The notes: a model not told the origin generated them from the letters alone. Shown: positions 50,223 through 59,910, counted from the stretch's first letter. The stretch: 64,000 bases of DNA from Stutzerimonas stutzeri (GCA_002387205.1 DGLA01000010.1:558438-622437); one strand, 5' to 3'. Program-made: numbers and translations.

Positions 50223-52493
50223 ATGCTGCCTTTTTCCCCTCGCCCGCTCATTGCATTATTGACAGCGAGCCTGCTAGCCGCTCCTCTGCCGCTTCTCGCG
50301 GCCGACCCCGGCATCGAGCCAAGCACCACTCAACAGGATGGTTGGACGATCAATCTAAAGGACGCGGACATACGAGCCTTCGTCGATCAGATAAGTCAGC
50401 TGACCGGGCAGACCTTTATTGTTGATCCACGCGTCAAGGGCCAGGTGAGTGTCGTATCGTCGACGACGCTCTCGCTGGACGAGGTCTACCAGCTCTTTCT
50501 CTCGGTCATGGCGACCCACGGCTACAGTGTGCTGACCCAGGGCGAGGTGGCCCGCATCGTGCCCAATGCCGAAGCAAAGTCTGAAGCGGGGGGCGGGCCG
50601 ACAGGCGGCGACCTGTTGGAGACCCGGGTGATACAGGTTCAGCACACCTCTGCCACGGAGCTCATTCCGCTGATCCGCCCCCTGGTTCCGCAGTATGGAC
50701 ATCTCGCCGCTGTCAGCTCTGCGAACGCGCTGATCATCAGCGACCGCAGCGCCAACATCGCCCGCATCGAAGATCTGGTCCGCCAGCTCGATCGCGCCCA
50801 GAACGAAGACTTCTCGGTGGTAAACCTTCAATACGGTTGGGCCGTGGATATCGCCGAGGTGCTGCGCAATACCCTGGCTCGCGGCGAAGCCAGGGACACC
50901 GCAGGTGCGCAGATCATTGCCGACTCACGCACCAACCGGCTAATTTTTACTGGCCCGGAACAAGCACGGCAGAAGCTGGCCAGCCTGGCCAATACGCTCG
51001 ACACGCCCAGTACTCGTTCTGCCAACACTCGAGTGATCCGCCTGCGCCACAACGATGCCAAATCCCTCGCCGAAACCCTTGGGGACATTTCCGAGCGACT
51101 AGCCGAGCCCGCGGATGGCGAGGCCCAAGGTGGTCGACAGCAGAATATTCTGATTCGTGCAGACGAGAGCCTGAACGCGCTGGTCATGCTGGCAGAACCG
51201 GAACTGATCACCACGCTCGAGTCGATTGTGCGTCAACTGGACGTCCCGCGTGCGCAGGTAATGGTCGAAGCAGCCATCGTCGAAGTATCCGGCGATATCA
51301 CTGACGCGCTTGGCGTTCAGTGGGCCGTGGACGCACGAGGCGGAACCGGAGGCGCTGGCGGGGTCAGCTTTGGCAATACCGGACTCTCCATTGGCAGTGT
51401 GCTCACCGCCATTGGTGAAAACGAGATACCGAGCAACCTTCCAGACGGTGCGATCATCGGCGTCGGAACCCGCAGCTTTGGCGCGCTGATCACCGCCTTG
51501 TCTGCAAACAGCAAGAGCAACCTGCTCTCCACCCCCAGTCTGCTGACGCTCGACAATCAGGAAGCGGAGATACTGGTCGGCCAGAACGTGCCATTTCAGA
51601 CCGGCACCTACACGACCGATGCTTCCGGCGCGAACAACCCATTCACTACGATCGAGCGGGAAGACATAGGCGTTACGCTCAAGGTCGTTCCGCACATCAA
51701 CGAAGGGGCCACCCTGCGTCTGGAAATCGAGCAGGAAATCTCCTCCATCGCGCCTTCTGCGAGCCTTTCTGCCCAAGCCGTCGACCTGGTCACCAACAAG
51801 CGTTCAATCAAGAGTACCATCCTTGCTGAAGACGGCCAGGTCATCGTCCTGGGCGGCCTGATCCAGGACGATGTGACCCGTACCGACTCGAAGGTTCCGT
51901 TGCTCGGCGACATCCCGCTGCTGGGTGCGCTGTTTCGTTCAACCCAGGAAACCCATGTCAAACGCAACCTGATGGTATTCCTGCGACCAACCGTGATTCG
52001 CGACCGTGCGGGGCTGGCGGCCTTATCAGGCAAGAAGTACAGCGATATCCGGGTTATTGAAACCAGCTCCGACAGTCCGAGTATTCTACCCGCCACACCC
52101 GAGGGTCTGTTCGATGGGCAAGGCCAGCCGGCACCGGCCATTGACCTTCGCTCCAACGAACCGGCCCAGCGCAGCCGAATGCCCACCGCACCAGCAACGC
52201 AGCGCGCGCCGCAGAGCTTCACGCCGCAAGCACAGCCATCGACCCAGGCACCTGCTCTCTCTGGCTGGGCCGTACAGCTGGCGAGCCTGCAGAACGGCGA
52301 TAGTGCTCAAGCCCTTGCAGATAAGTTGCGCGAACAGGGCTTCACTACCTATGTACGCACCAGTGGCCGTACCCATCGGGTGTTCGTAGGGCCGATAGCC
52401 GATCGCCAGGAGGCCAGCCGAGTTCGGGACGAGCTGGCCATCGAACAGCGTCTTGACGGGTTCGTGGTGAACTTCGAGCCGGCGGAAAACTGA
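50223..52493 (+). CDS. gspD: Type II secretion secretin GspD with C-terminal SPOR domain
   Basis: 756 residues: a Sec signal (about 1-27), N0 (TINLKDADIRAFVDQISQLT), N1-N3 domains (SANALIISDRSANIARIEDL, DESLNALVMLAEPELITTLE), and the secretin barrel domain to about 600, with VPLLGDIPLLGALFRS and NLMVFLRPTVIRD. After a Pro/Gln-rich linker the last 76 residues form a SPOR domain (WAVQLASLQNGDSAQALADK through RVFVGPIADRQEASRVRDEL). That region is not part of ordinary GspD, and SPOR domains bind peptidoglycan. It resembles XcpQ otherwise. A terminator follows. Confidence 0.92.
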   Translation: MLPFSPRPLIALLTASLLAAPLPLLAADPGIEPSTTQQDGWTINLKDADIRAFVDQISQLTGQTFIVDPRVKGQVSVVSSTTLSLDEVYQLFLSVMATHGYSVLTQGEVARIVPNAEAKSEAGGGPTGGDLLETRVIQVQHTSATELIPLIRPLVPQYGHLAAVSSANALIISDRSANIARIEDLVRQLDRAQNEDFSVVNLQYGWAVDIAEVLRNTLARGEARDTAGAQIIADSRTNRLIFTGPEQARQKLASLANTLDTPSTRSANTRVIRLRHNDAKSLAETLGDISERLAEPADGEAQGGRQQNILIRADESLNALVMLAEPELITTLESIVRQLDVPRAQVMVEAAIVEVSGDITDALGVQWAVDARGGTGGAGGVSFGNTGLSIGSVLTAIGENEIPSNLPDGAIIGVGTRSFGALITALSANSKSNLLSTPSLLTLDNQEAEILVGQNVPFQTGTYTTDASGANNPFTTIEREDIGVTLKVVPHINEGATLRLEIEQEISSIAPSASLSAQAVDLVTNKRSIKSTILAEDGQVIVLGGLIQDDVTRTDSKVPLLGDIPLLGALFRSTQETHVKRNLMVFLRPTVIRDRAGLAALSGKKYSDIRVIETSSDSPSILPATPEGLFDGQGQPAPAIDLRSNEPAQRSRMPTAPATQRAPQSFTPQAQPSTQAPALSGWAVQLASLQNGDSAQALADKLREQGFTTYVRTSGRTHRVFVGPIADRQEASRVRDELAIEQRLDGFVVNFEPAEN

Positions 52494-52609
52494 GTAGCCC
52501 GAGCAAAGCAATATGACCTGATTCTCGCCCGCTTGCAGACGGTGCCACAGCCAGGCCTGGCGATCCAGAGCAGACCGACAGGCCCGGTTTTATCCGAGCC
52601 TCTAACGAC

Positions 52610-52633
52610 AGAAACCCCGCAAGCGGGGTTTCT
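52610..52633. terminator. Bidirectional terminator gspD / metZ
   Basis: AGAAACCCCGC-aa-GCGGGGTTTCT, a perfect 11-base inverted repeat between the convergent gspD and metZ genes. Confidence 0.85.
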
Positions 52634-52654
52634 CTTCACTGACCAGAGGGCGCT

Positions 52655-53866
52655 TCAGAGTGCCGCCAGGCCTCGCGCAAGGTCAGCCTGCAGATCGGCA
52701 ACGTCCTCGAGCCCTACGGCGACACGAATCAGGCTGTCGCGAATCCCCGCGGTGGCACGATCATCAGCAGACAGCCGACCATGGGTAGTGGAGCCGGGAT
52801 GGGTGATCGTGGTCTTGCTGTCACCCAGGTTGGCGGTAATGGAGATCAGCCGAGTGGCATCGATGAACCGCCAGGCGCCCTCCTTCCCCCCCGACACCTC
52901 GAAGCTGAGCACGGCACCGAAACCCTTTTGCTGGCGCCTGGCCAAGTCATGCTGCGGATGGCTGGGCAGCCCGGCGTAATAAACCTTCTCGACACCGGGC
53001 TGCTGCTCCAGCCACTCGGCCAGTATTTTTGCACTGGCGCAATGAGCCTGCATGCGCAGACGCAGGGTCTCCAATCCCTTCAGAAACACCCAGGCATTGA
53101 ACGGACTTAGCGTAGGGCCTGCGGTCCGCAGGAAACCCACGACCTCCTTCATCTGCTCGGCCCTGCCCGCCACCACGCCGCCCAGGCAGCGCCCCTGGCC
53201 GTCGATGTACTTGGTCGCCGAATGGATGACGATATCTGCACCAAGAGCCAGGGGTTGCTGCAATACCGGTGTACAGAAACAGTTGTCCACCGCCAGCATC
53301 GCACCCTTCGCATGGCACAGATCGGCCAGCGCCGAGATATCGACAAGCTCCGCCAAGGGGTTCGACGGTGACTCAACGAAGACCAGCCTTGTATTGGCCT
53401 TGAATGCTGGTCCCCAGGCTGCGACATCAGTCAGCGGCACATAGTCGACTTCAAGTCCGAAGCGTTTGAGATACTTTTCGAACAACGAAACGGTCGCGCC
53501 GAACACACTGCGCGACACCAGCACATGATCTCCGGCACTGCACAGGCTCATCACCATGGCCAGGATGGCCGCCATGCCTGATGCGGTCGCCACGGCCTGC
53601 TCAGCCCCTTCCATGGCAGCGATGCGCTCTTCGAAGGCCCGCACGGTAGGGTTGGTATAGCGGGAGTAAACGTTACCCGGCACTTCGCCTGCGAACCGGG
53701 CCGCGGCATCAGCGGCACTTCGGAATACATAGCTGGAGGTGAAGAAAAGAGGCTCGCCGTGCTCACCCTCTGGCGAACGATGCTGGCCGGCGCGTACTGC
53801 CAGAGTATCGAAGCCGGCATCAGTCAGGTCACTGTCCAGTCGACCTGCATCCCAATCGATTGTCAT
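52655..53866 (-). CDS. metZ: O-succinylhomoserine sulfhydrylase
   Basis: 403 residues, a Cys/Met-metabolism PLP enzyme (fold type I) that makes homocysteine from O-succinylhomoserine and sulfide. It opens with DTLAVRAGQHRSPEGEHGEP. It has YSRYTNPTVRAFEERIAAMEG, VFVESPSNPLAELVDI and the PLP lysine in IHSATKYIDGQGRCLGGVV. Downstream of purF, as in other pseudomonads. Confidence 0.92.
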   Translation of the reverse strand: MTIDWDAGRLDSDLTDAGFDTLAVRAGQHRSPEGEHGEPLFFTSSYVFRSAADAAARFAGEVPGNVYSRYTNPTVRAFEERIAAMEGAEQAVATASGMAAILAMVMSLCSAGDHVLVSRSVFGATVSLFEKYLKRFGLEVDYVPLTDVAAWGPAFKANTRLVFVESPSNPLAELVDISALADLCHAKGAMLAVDNCFCTPVLQQPLALGADIVIHSATKYIDGQGRCLGGVVAGRAEQMKEVVGFLRTAGPTLSPFNAWVFLKGLETLRLRMQAHCASAKILAEWLEQQPGVEKVYYAGLPSHPQHDLARRQQKGFGAVLSFEVSGGKEGAWRFIDATRLISITANLGDSKTTITHPGSTTHGRLSADDRATAGIRDSLIRVAVGLEDVADLQADLARGLAAL

Positions 53867-53907
53867 GCGAATCCCTCATCCTGGGCGACCAGCGCCGCCC
53901 CGGTTGG

Positions 53908-55413
53908 TCAGTTGTTGTGCAAATCGATGATGGCGCTGCCAATGGCAGATTTGCTTTTGCTCAAGTCATTGCGCGCCTGTTCGATCTTGTGCAGATAGAC
54001 ATCGTCAATATCGCCGGTGACGTACTTGCCGTCGAACACCGCGCAGTCGAAGTTATCAATCTTGACCTTGCCGCCGCCGACTGCATCGATCAAATCTGCC
54101 AGATCCTGATAGACCAGCCAGTCGGCACCGATGAGCTCCGCTACCTCTTCTGTGGTGCGGTTATGGGCAATCAGCTCATGGGCGCTAGGCATGTCGATGC
54201 CGTAAACGTTTGGATAGCGAACCGCAGGGGCGGCCGAGCAGAAGTACACGTTCTTGGCCCCGGCCTCGCGGGCCATCTGGATGATTTGCTTGCACGTGGT
54301 ACCGCGCACGATGGAATCATCCACCAGCATGACGTTTTTGCCCCGGAACTCCAGATCGATGGCGTTGAGCTTCTGCCGCACGGATTTCTTGCGTGCGGCC
54401 TGGCCCGGCATGATGAAAGTCCGGCCGATATAGCGGTTCTTGACGAAGCCTTCGCGGAATTTCACGCCCAGGCGGTTGGCCAGTTCGAGTGCCGCCGTGC
54501 GGCTGGTGTCCGGAATGGGGATGACCACATCGATGTCGTGCTCCGGACGCTCGCGGAGAATCTTGTCAGCTAGCTTTTCACCCATGCGCAGGCGGGCCTT
54601 GTAAACCGAGACGCCATCCATCAGGGAGTCGGAGCGTGCCAGATAGACGTGCTCGAAAATGCAAGGTGCATAATGAGGGTTCGGCGCGCACTGGCGAGTG
54701 TGTAACTTGCCGTCGGCCGTGATGTAGACCGCTTCGCCCGGCGCAAGGTCGCGTATCAGGGAAAACCCGAGTACGTCCAGCGCAACGCTTTCCGACGCGA
54801 TCATGTACTCGACCCCTTGATCGGTGTGACGCTGGCCGAACACGATGGGTCGAATTGCATGAGGGTCACGAAAACCGACAATGCCGTAGCCGGTGACCAT
54901 CGCCACCACCGCATAGCCCCCAACGCAGCGCTCGTGGACCTTGGCGACTGCGGCGAAAACGTCTTCCTCGGTCGGTTGGAGCTTTCCGCGCACAGCCAAC
55001 TCATGGGCGAAGACGTTGAGCAGCACTTCGGAATCGGAGTTGGTGTTCACATGACGCAGATCGGACTCGTAGATCTCCTTGGTCAGCTGATCGACGTTCG
55101 TCAGGTTGCCGTTGTGCGCCAGCGTGATGCCGTACGGCGAATTGACGTAGAACGGCTGGGCTTCGGCCGAACTGGAGCTTCCCGCCGTTGGATAACGGAC
55201 ATGGCCTATTCCCATGTTGCCAACGAGGCGCTGCATGTGACGTTGCTGAAAGACGTCCCGAACCAGTCCGTTGTCCTTGCGCAGAAACAGCTTGCCGCTG
55301 TCGCTGGTCACGATTCCCGCTGCATCCTGCCCACGGTGTTGCAGTACGGTAAGCGCGTCATATAACGCTTGATTGACGTTTGACTTACCGACGATGCCGA
55401 CAATGCCACACAT
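53908..55413 (-). CDS. purF: Amidophosphoribosyltransferase
   Basis: 501 residues; first step of purine synthesis. The nucleophile Cys2 is present in MCGIVGIVGKSNVNQALYDA, with the N-terminal amidotransferase domain (LQHRGQDAAGI, AHNGNLTN) and the C-terminal PRPP-binding loop VMLVDDSIVRGTTCKQI. No propeptide precedes Cys2. It follows cvpA by 81 bases. Confidence 0.96.
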   Translation of the reverse strand: MCGIVGIVGKSNVNQALYDALTVLQHRGQDAAGIVTSDSGKLFLRKDNGLVRDVFQQRHMQRLVGNMGIGHVRYPTAGSSSSAEAQPFYVNSPYGITLAHNGNLTNVDQLTKEIYESDLRHVNTNSDSEVLLNVFAHELAVRGKLQPTEEDVFAAVAKVHERCVGGYAVVAMVTGYGIVGFRDPHAIRPIVFGQRHTDQGVEYMIASESVALDVLGFSLIRDLAPGEAVYITADGKLHTRQCAPNPHYAPCIFEHVYLARSDSLMDGVSVYKARLRMGEKLADKILRERPEHDIDVVIPIPDTSRTAALELANRLGVKFREGFVKNRYIGRTFIMPGQAARKKSVRQKLNAIDLEFRGKNVMLVDDSIVRGTTCKQIIQMAREAGAKNVYFCSAAPAVRYPNVYGIDMPSAHELIAHNRTTEEVAELIGADWLVYQDLADLIDAVGGGKVKIDNFDCAVFDGKYVTGDIDDVYLHKIEQARNDLSKSKSAIGSAIIDLHNN

Positions 55414-55494
55414 GCAAGGAACCTCTCAGTTATAACCGGCTGATCCGAGCGCTCCGCTGAAATGCTGCGACACGCCCGTTGTAAAGAAATCGAC

Positions 55495-56007
55495 TCAACT
55501 GGATGCGTCGAGTGAATTGGCTGCCCACTGACTACCGAACCCGAGGATCAGATTTTTTGACCAATCGGCAACCAGCAGGAAATGAGGCACCAGTGCAGAC
55601 TCTCGCCACCAGGGGTCCTGTTGAACTGGTGCGAGACTGAGCAGGCCCACCAGCACCACGATCAGCAACCCACCACGGGCCGCACCGAAGACCATTCCAA
55701 GAAAGCGATCCGTGCCGGACAGGCCCGTCACCCGCACCAGTTCACCAATGAGAAAGTTGATTAACGCCCCGACCAGCAGGGTTATTACGAAGAGGATCGC
55801 GCAGGCCGCGATGACCTGGAAAGACGGCGTACTGATGTAGTCCGCAAGATAATGGGACAGCGCGCCACCGAACATCCAGGCAACCACGCCGGCGATGACC
55901 CAGGTGAGCAGGGAAAGCGCTTCCTTGACGAAACCGCGCTTCAAACTGATCAGGCTGGAGATGACCACAACGGCGACAAACGCCCAATCGACCCAGGTGA
56001 ACGTCAC
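55495..56007 (-). CDS. cvpA: Colicin V production protein family, CvpA
   Basis: 170 residues with four transmembrane segments (AFVAVVVISSLISL, ALSLLTWVIAGVVAWMFG, FQVIAACAILFVITLLVGAL, GLLIVVLVGLLSLAPV). CvpA proteins are needed for colicin V export and envelope functions; they are usually paired with purF, as here. I choose the GTG at 56007 (RBS AGGAA) rather than a TTG 21 bases upstream. Confidence 0.88.
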   Translation of the reverse strand: MTFTWVDWAFVAVVVISSLISLKRGFVKEALSLLTWVIAGVVAWMFGGALSHYLADYISTPSFQVIAACAILFVITLLVGALINFLIGELVRVTGLSGTDRFLGMVFGAARGGLLIVVLVGLLSLAPVQQDPWWRESALVPHFLLVADWSKNLILGFGSQWAANSLDASS

Positions 56008-56143
56008 GGGGGTTCCTGCACGAGACAAAGGCCGCGCATTTTAGCAGAGCGCCGGCTCAGGGGTAAGCATCATGAGCCGGCGTGGCAATCCTGGTCCGGA
56101 TAAACACCCCGCAGAGGTAACCAACGACTACCGGGATGCCCGA

Positions 56144-56779
56144 TCAGCCCTGCTCCGGCTTGAAGCGCACAACGAAACCATTGAGCTTGTGCTGACGCTG
56201 CAGCTGATCGCGTAGACGGTTGGCCTCGCCTCGCTCGATCAGCGGCCCGACAAAGACACGATTCATGCCGTCAGCGTTGCGCACGTAGGCGTTGTACCCT
56301 TGCGAACGAAGCGTTTGCTGCAACTTTTCGGCATTCTCACGGCTCGACAGGCTGGCCAGCTGAACCGACCAACTCACCGGAAGATTTGCAGCATCCAGTC
56401 GCGGTTCAGCGGCCGGTGCGGGCGCGGCAGCTTGCGAGGGCGCTGGCTCAGCGGCAGCCGTGGTGGCCGGCTCAGGCGCAGACGAGGGAGCTGGCACTGG
56501 GGTCTGCTTGATGGGCTCCGTGGGCGTGCCGCTGTCCACAACCGGCCCTTCTTCTATGATTTCGTATTCTTCCGGCAACGGCTCGACGGCTGGTTCAGGG
56601 ACCTCGACAGGCTGAGTCTCGACTATCGGAGCCGCAGGAGCCTCAGGCATTTCCGGCGCGTTTACAGCGATCTCAGGCCCTTCGTCTGCGCGATTGAACA
56701 GCATCGGGACAAAAATCACAGCCAGCGCAAGCAGCACCAGCGCCCCCACGATACGTTGCAACAGCCCTTTATCTACCAT
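56144..56779 (-). CDS. dedD: SPOR-domain cell-division protein DedD-like
   Basis: 211 residues: short cytoplasmic N terminus, one transmembrane helix (about 8-28; RIVGALVLLALAVIFVPMLF), a Pro/Glu/Ala-rich periplasmic linker, and a C-terminal SPOR domain (about 135-211; WSVQLASLSSRENAEKLQQT, RVFVGPLIERGEANRLRDQL). DedD localises to the septum by binding denuded peptidoglycan. The start at 56779 lies 11 bases inside the end of folC. Its SPOR domain is about 48 percent identical to that of GspD at 52260-52490 by my hand alignment. Confidence 0.9.
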   Translation of the reverse strand: MVDKGLLQRIVGALVLLALAVIFVPMLFNRADEGPEIAVNAPEMPEAPAAPIVETQPVEVPEPAVEPLPEEYEIIEEGPVVDSGTPTEPIKQTPVPAPSSAPEPATTAAAEPAPSQAAAPAPAAEPRLDAANLPVSWSVQLASLSSRENAEKLQQTLRSQGYNAYVRNADGMNRVFVGPLIERGEANRLRDQLQRQHKLNGFVVRFKPEQG

Positions 56780-58073
56780 CGCCCTGCCCTCCGTTCGCTG
56801 CGTTCCGCTCAAGCCAGTCGAGTGCTTCGGCCACGCAGTAGAAGGACCCAAACACCACCAGCTCGTCTTCTTCATCTGCGCGCACGCATTCTCGGTCAAG
56901 CGCTTGTGCCACACCGGAGTAGATAGTGACGGAGGCACCCCGTTCCATCAATGCCTCGCTCAACGCATCAGCGCTTCGAGAACGGGGCGTAGGCAACGAC
57001 GAAACGGCCCAGCTGTCGAAAACCGGCAGTAGCGGCTCGAGGACTCCGTTCAGATCCTTGTCGGCCAGAAGACCGAAAACCGCGATCCGCCGCCCCTGTT
57101 TCGGCTGCAATTGCAACTGTTGCGCCAGATAGGCGGCTGCATGGGGGTTGTGGCCAACATCAAGCACGACTGACAGCCTACGCCCTTCCCAGGTGACGGT
57201 CCGACGATCCATGCGCCCGATCACACCCGTCGTCGTTAGCGCCTCGATCAGTTGCTGCGGCTGCCAAACCGCGCCGAGCAATGCGAAGGCCTGCAACGCC
57301 AGCGCGGCATTTTCAAGCGGCAGGGCCAGAATCGGTATATCCCTCAACTCCAGCGCTTCACCTGTGCTGGTCTGCCCTTGCCAGTGCCAACAGCCACGAT
57401 CCTTCACCAGCTCGAAATCATGCCCACGCACCCGCAACGGCACCTGGAGCTGGCGCGCCACCTTGGTCAACGGCCCTGGTGGCAGCGGATCGCCACAGAC
57501 GGCTGGCCTGCCTGCCCGGAATATGCCTGCTTTTTCGTACGCTACGCTGTCGCGGGTGTCACCTAGCCATTCGGCATGGTCCAGGCCAATGTTGGTCACA
57601 ACGGCGACATCGGCATCGATCAGATTGACTGCATCAAGACGCCCGCCCAACCCAACCTCGAGCACTGCGGCGTCCAGCCCTGCGCGCTCGAACAACCAGA
57701 AGGCAGCAAGGGTTCCCATTTCGAAGTAAGTCAGGGATATATCGCCGCGGGCGCGCTCGACTGCTTCGAACGCGCTGCACAGCGCCTGGTCAGTGGCCTC
57801 GACCCCGTCAATCCGGACACGCTCGTTGTAACGCAGCAGGTGCGGAGAACTGTAGACGCCGACGCGCTTACCCTGGACAGCCAGCATCTGGGCCAGGAAA
57901 GCGCAGGTCGAACCCTTGCCATTGGTACCCGTAACCGTGACGACCAGGGGAGCCGGCCGGGTCAGCGCGAGCCTGTTCGCAACCTCACGGCAGCGATCCA
58001 GGCCCATGTCGATTGCCGTGGGATGTAGCTGCTCGAGGTAATGAAGCCACTCCGGCAGACTCCTGCGGATCAT
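56769..58073 (-). CDS. folC: Dihydrofolate / folylpolyglutamate synthase
   Basis: 434 residues. It has the Mur-ligase-type ATP site VTGTNGKGSTCAFLAQ, the folate-binding region near YSSPHLLRYNERVRIDG, the metal-site segment GLGGRLDAVNLIDAD, NIGLDHAEWLGDTRDSVAYEK and the C-terminal domain with LDVGHNPHAAAYLA. It overlaps the accD stop (4 bases) and dedD start (11 bases). Confidence 0.94.
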   Translation of the reverse strand: MIRRSLPEWLHYLEQLHPTAIDMGLDRCREVANRLALTRPAPLVVTVTGTNGKGSTCAFLAQMLAVQGKRVGVYSSPHLLRYNERVRIDGVEATDQALCSAFEAVERARGDISLTYFEMGTLAAFWLFERAGLDAAVLEVGLGGRLDAVNLIDADVAVVTNIGLDHAEWLGDTRDSVAYEKAGIFRAGRPAVCGDPLPPGPLTKVARQLQVPLRVRGHDFELVKDRGCWHWQGQTSTGEALELRDIPILALPLENAALALQAFALLGAVWQPQQLIEALTTTGVIGRMDRRTVTWEGRRLSVVLDVGHNPHAAAYLAQQLQLQPKQGRRIAVFGLLADKDLNGVLEPLLPVFDSWAVSSLPTPRSRSADALSEALMERGASVTIYSGVAQALDRECVRADEEDELVVFGSFYCVAEALDWLERNAANGGQGDGR

Positions 58074-58963
58074 GCGTCTGCCGTCACCAGGACGGGCTCC
58101 GCCGGCGTAGGCAGTTGCTGAAGCTGAGCCAGGAGACGGGACAGACGTGCACGAAGCTCGGCGCGTGGAATGATCAGGTCGATCGCGCCGTGATCCAGAA
58201 GGAACTCGCTGCGCTGGAACCCCTCGGGAAGCTTTTCACGCACGGTCTGCTCGATCACCCGAGGCCCGGCGAATCCAATGAGCGCCTTGGGCTCCGCGAC
58301 GATGACATCACCGAGCATGGCAAGACTTGCTGAGACACCGCCATAGACCGGATCGGTAAGGACGGAGATGAACGGCAGGCCTTCTTCACGCATGCGTGCC
58401 AGCACAGCGGAAGTCTTGGCCATCTGCATCAGGGATATCAGCGCCTCCTGCATCCGCGCGCCACCCGATGCGGAAAAGCAGACCAGCGGGCAACGCTGCT
58501 CGAGAGCCACATTGGCGGCACGCACGAAACGCTCGCCCACGATCGCGCCCATCGAACCACCCATGAACGAAAATTCAAATGCGCAGGCTACGACGGGCAG
58601 TTTTTTCAAGGTGCCGCGCATGGCAATCAACGCATCCTTCTCGCCGGTCTGCTTCTGCGCAGCCGAGAGACGGTCTTTGTATTTCTTGCTGTCGCGAAAC
58701 TTCAGACGATCAACAGGCTCAAGTTCGACCGCGATCTCTTCACGCCCGTCCTTGTCGAGAAAGATATCCAGGCGAGTACGGGCGTCGATACGCATGTGAT
58801 GCTGGCACTTCGGGCAGACATCCAGGGTTTTTTCCAGTTCGGGTCGATACAGTACCGCCTCGCATGATGGGCACTTGTGCCAGAGCCCTTCAGGCACTGA
58901 ACTCTTCTGCGTTTCCGAGCGCATGATCGATGGGATCAGCTTGTCTACCAGCCAGTTGCTCAT
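58070..58963 (-). CDS. accD: Acetyl-CoA carboxylase carboxyltransferase subunit beta
   Basis: 297 residues. The N-terminal Cys4 zinc ribbon is KCPSCEAVLYR...CPKCQHHMR; the carboxyltransferase core has GSMGAIVGERFVRAAN, CFSASGGARMQEALISLMQM and TDPVYGGVSASLAMLGD. The start at 58963 (MSNWLVDKLIPSI) has GGAG at suitable distance. Partner of AccA, encoded elsewhere. Confidence 0.95.
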   Translation of the reverse strand: MSNWLVDKLIPSIMRSETQKSSVPEGLWHKCPSCEAVLYRPELEKTLDVCPKCQHHMRIDARTRLDIFLDKDGREEIAVELEPVDRLKFRDSKKYKDRLSAAQKQTGEKDALIAMRGTLKKLPVVACAFEFSFMGGSMGAIVGERFVRAANVALEQRCPLVCFSASGGARMQEALISLMQMAKTSAVLARMREEGLPFISVLTDPVYGGVSASLAMLGDVIVAEPKALIGFAGPRVIEQTVREKLPEGFQRSEFLLDHGAIDLIIPRAELRARLSRLLAQLQQLPTPAEPVLVTADA

Positions 58964-59182
58964 GCTTTTATTCTCCACAGCTTGTCAGTCCTGCGCGTGA
59001 TGGATAAACGCGCCAGGCAGATTCAACATTGCGATCGGTCTCCAATCGGAGTTCACTGCATCGCGTAGGTGACAGGCCCAATGGCCGTCACAGAAACAAG
59101 GCCCTCTCCAAGGATGGACAGGCGTCGATCGTGCGAATGCCCATTCGCGAGTGGTAACTGGACGGCAGCCATCCGGGGTTCG

Positions 59183-59806
59183 TCACATCGAGGCCCTCAC
59201 CTGGCGCACGAATTGATGCACAGCGTCAGGGCTTTTGACGCCCTTGCGAAGCTCTACCCCACCACTGACATCCACAGCAAACGGGCTGACCTGGGAAATC
59301 GCCTGTTTAACATTTTGTGCAGTCAGCCCACCGGCAAGAATCAGCGGCTTGGGCAGGTTCGCAGGAATCAGCGACCAATCGAAGAGTTCGCCTGTCCCAC
59401 CCGGGACCCCTGCGACGAAGGTGTCGAGGAGGATGGCGCTGGCTCCCGAAAAGCGCGCGGCCTGCGCCGCGATATCCTCGCCTGCCCTCACCCTGAGCGC
59501 CTTGTACCAGGGTTTCTGGAAACCCTGGCAATCCTCAGGGGTCTCGTCACCATGAAACTGCAACGTGTCGAGCGGTACCGCCTCTAACGTTTCGCTTACT
59601 TCACAACGTGAGGCGTTGACGAACAGGCCGACCGTCGTGACGAAAGGAGGAAGTGCAGCAATGATTGCCCGCGCCTGCTGGATGCTGACCGCTCGCGGGC
59701 TTTTCGCATAGAACACCAGGCCAATCGCATCGGCACCAGCCTCAGCAGCGACAAGTGCATCTTTGATGCTGGTGATTCCACAGATCTTGGTTCGAACGAT
59801 GGGCAA
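59183..59806 (-). CDS. trpF: Phosphoribosylanthranilate isomerase
   Basis: 207 residues, TIM-barrel enzyme of tryptophan synthesis. The catalytic cysteine is in TKICGITSIKDAL and the aspartate in FAVDVSGGVELRKGVK; LDTLQFHGDETPEDC is also typical. I prefer the TTG at 59806 (giving LPIVRTKICG with Met at position 1), which matches the family length. The frame is open 57 bases upstream to 59863 without similarity. A different start is possible. Confidence 0.92.
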   Translation of the reverse strand: MPIVRTKICGITSIKDALVAAEAGADAIGLVFYAKSPRAVSIQQARAIIAALPPFVTTVGLFVNASRCEVSETLEAVPLDTLQFHGDETPEDCQGFQKPWYKALRVRAGEDIAAQAARFSGASAILLDTFVAGVPGGTGELFDWSLIPANLPKPLILAGGLTAQNVKQAISQVSPFAVDVSGGVELRKGVKSPDAVHQFVRQVRASM

Positions 59807-59910
59807 CGGCCGGTACCTGCGATAAAGGACCTCGGATGGTAACAAAAGCGCCGCGTGCTGCAAGCTGCATCGCCCGCATGCAAGAACTAAATCCCGAAGG
59901 ACGTCACGCC

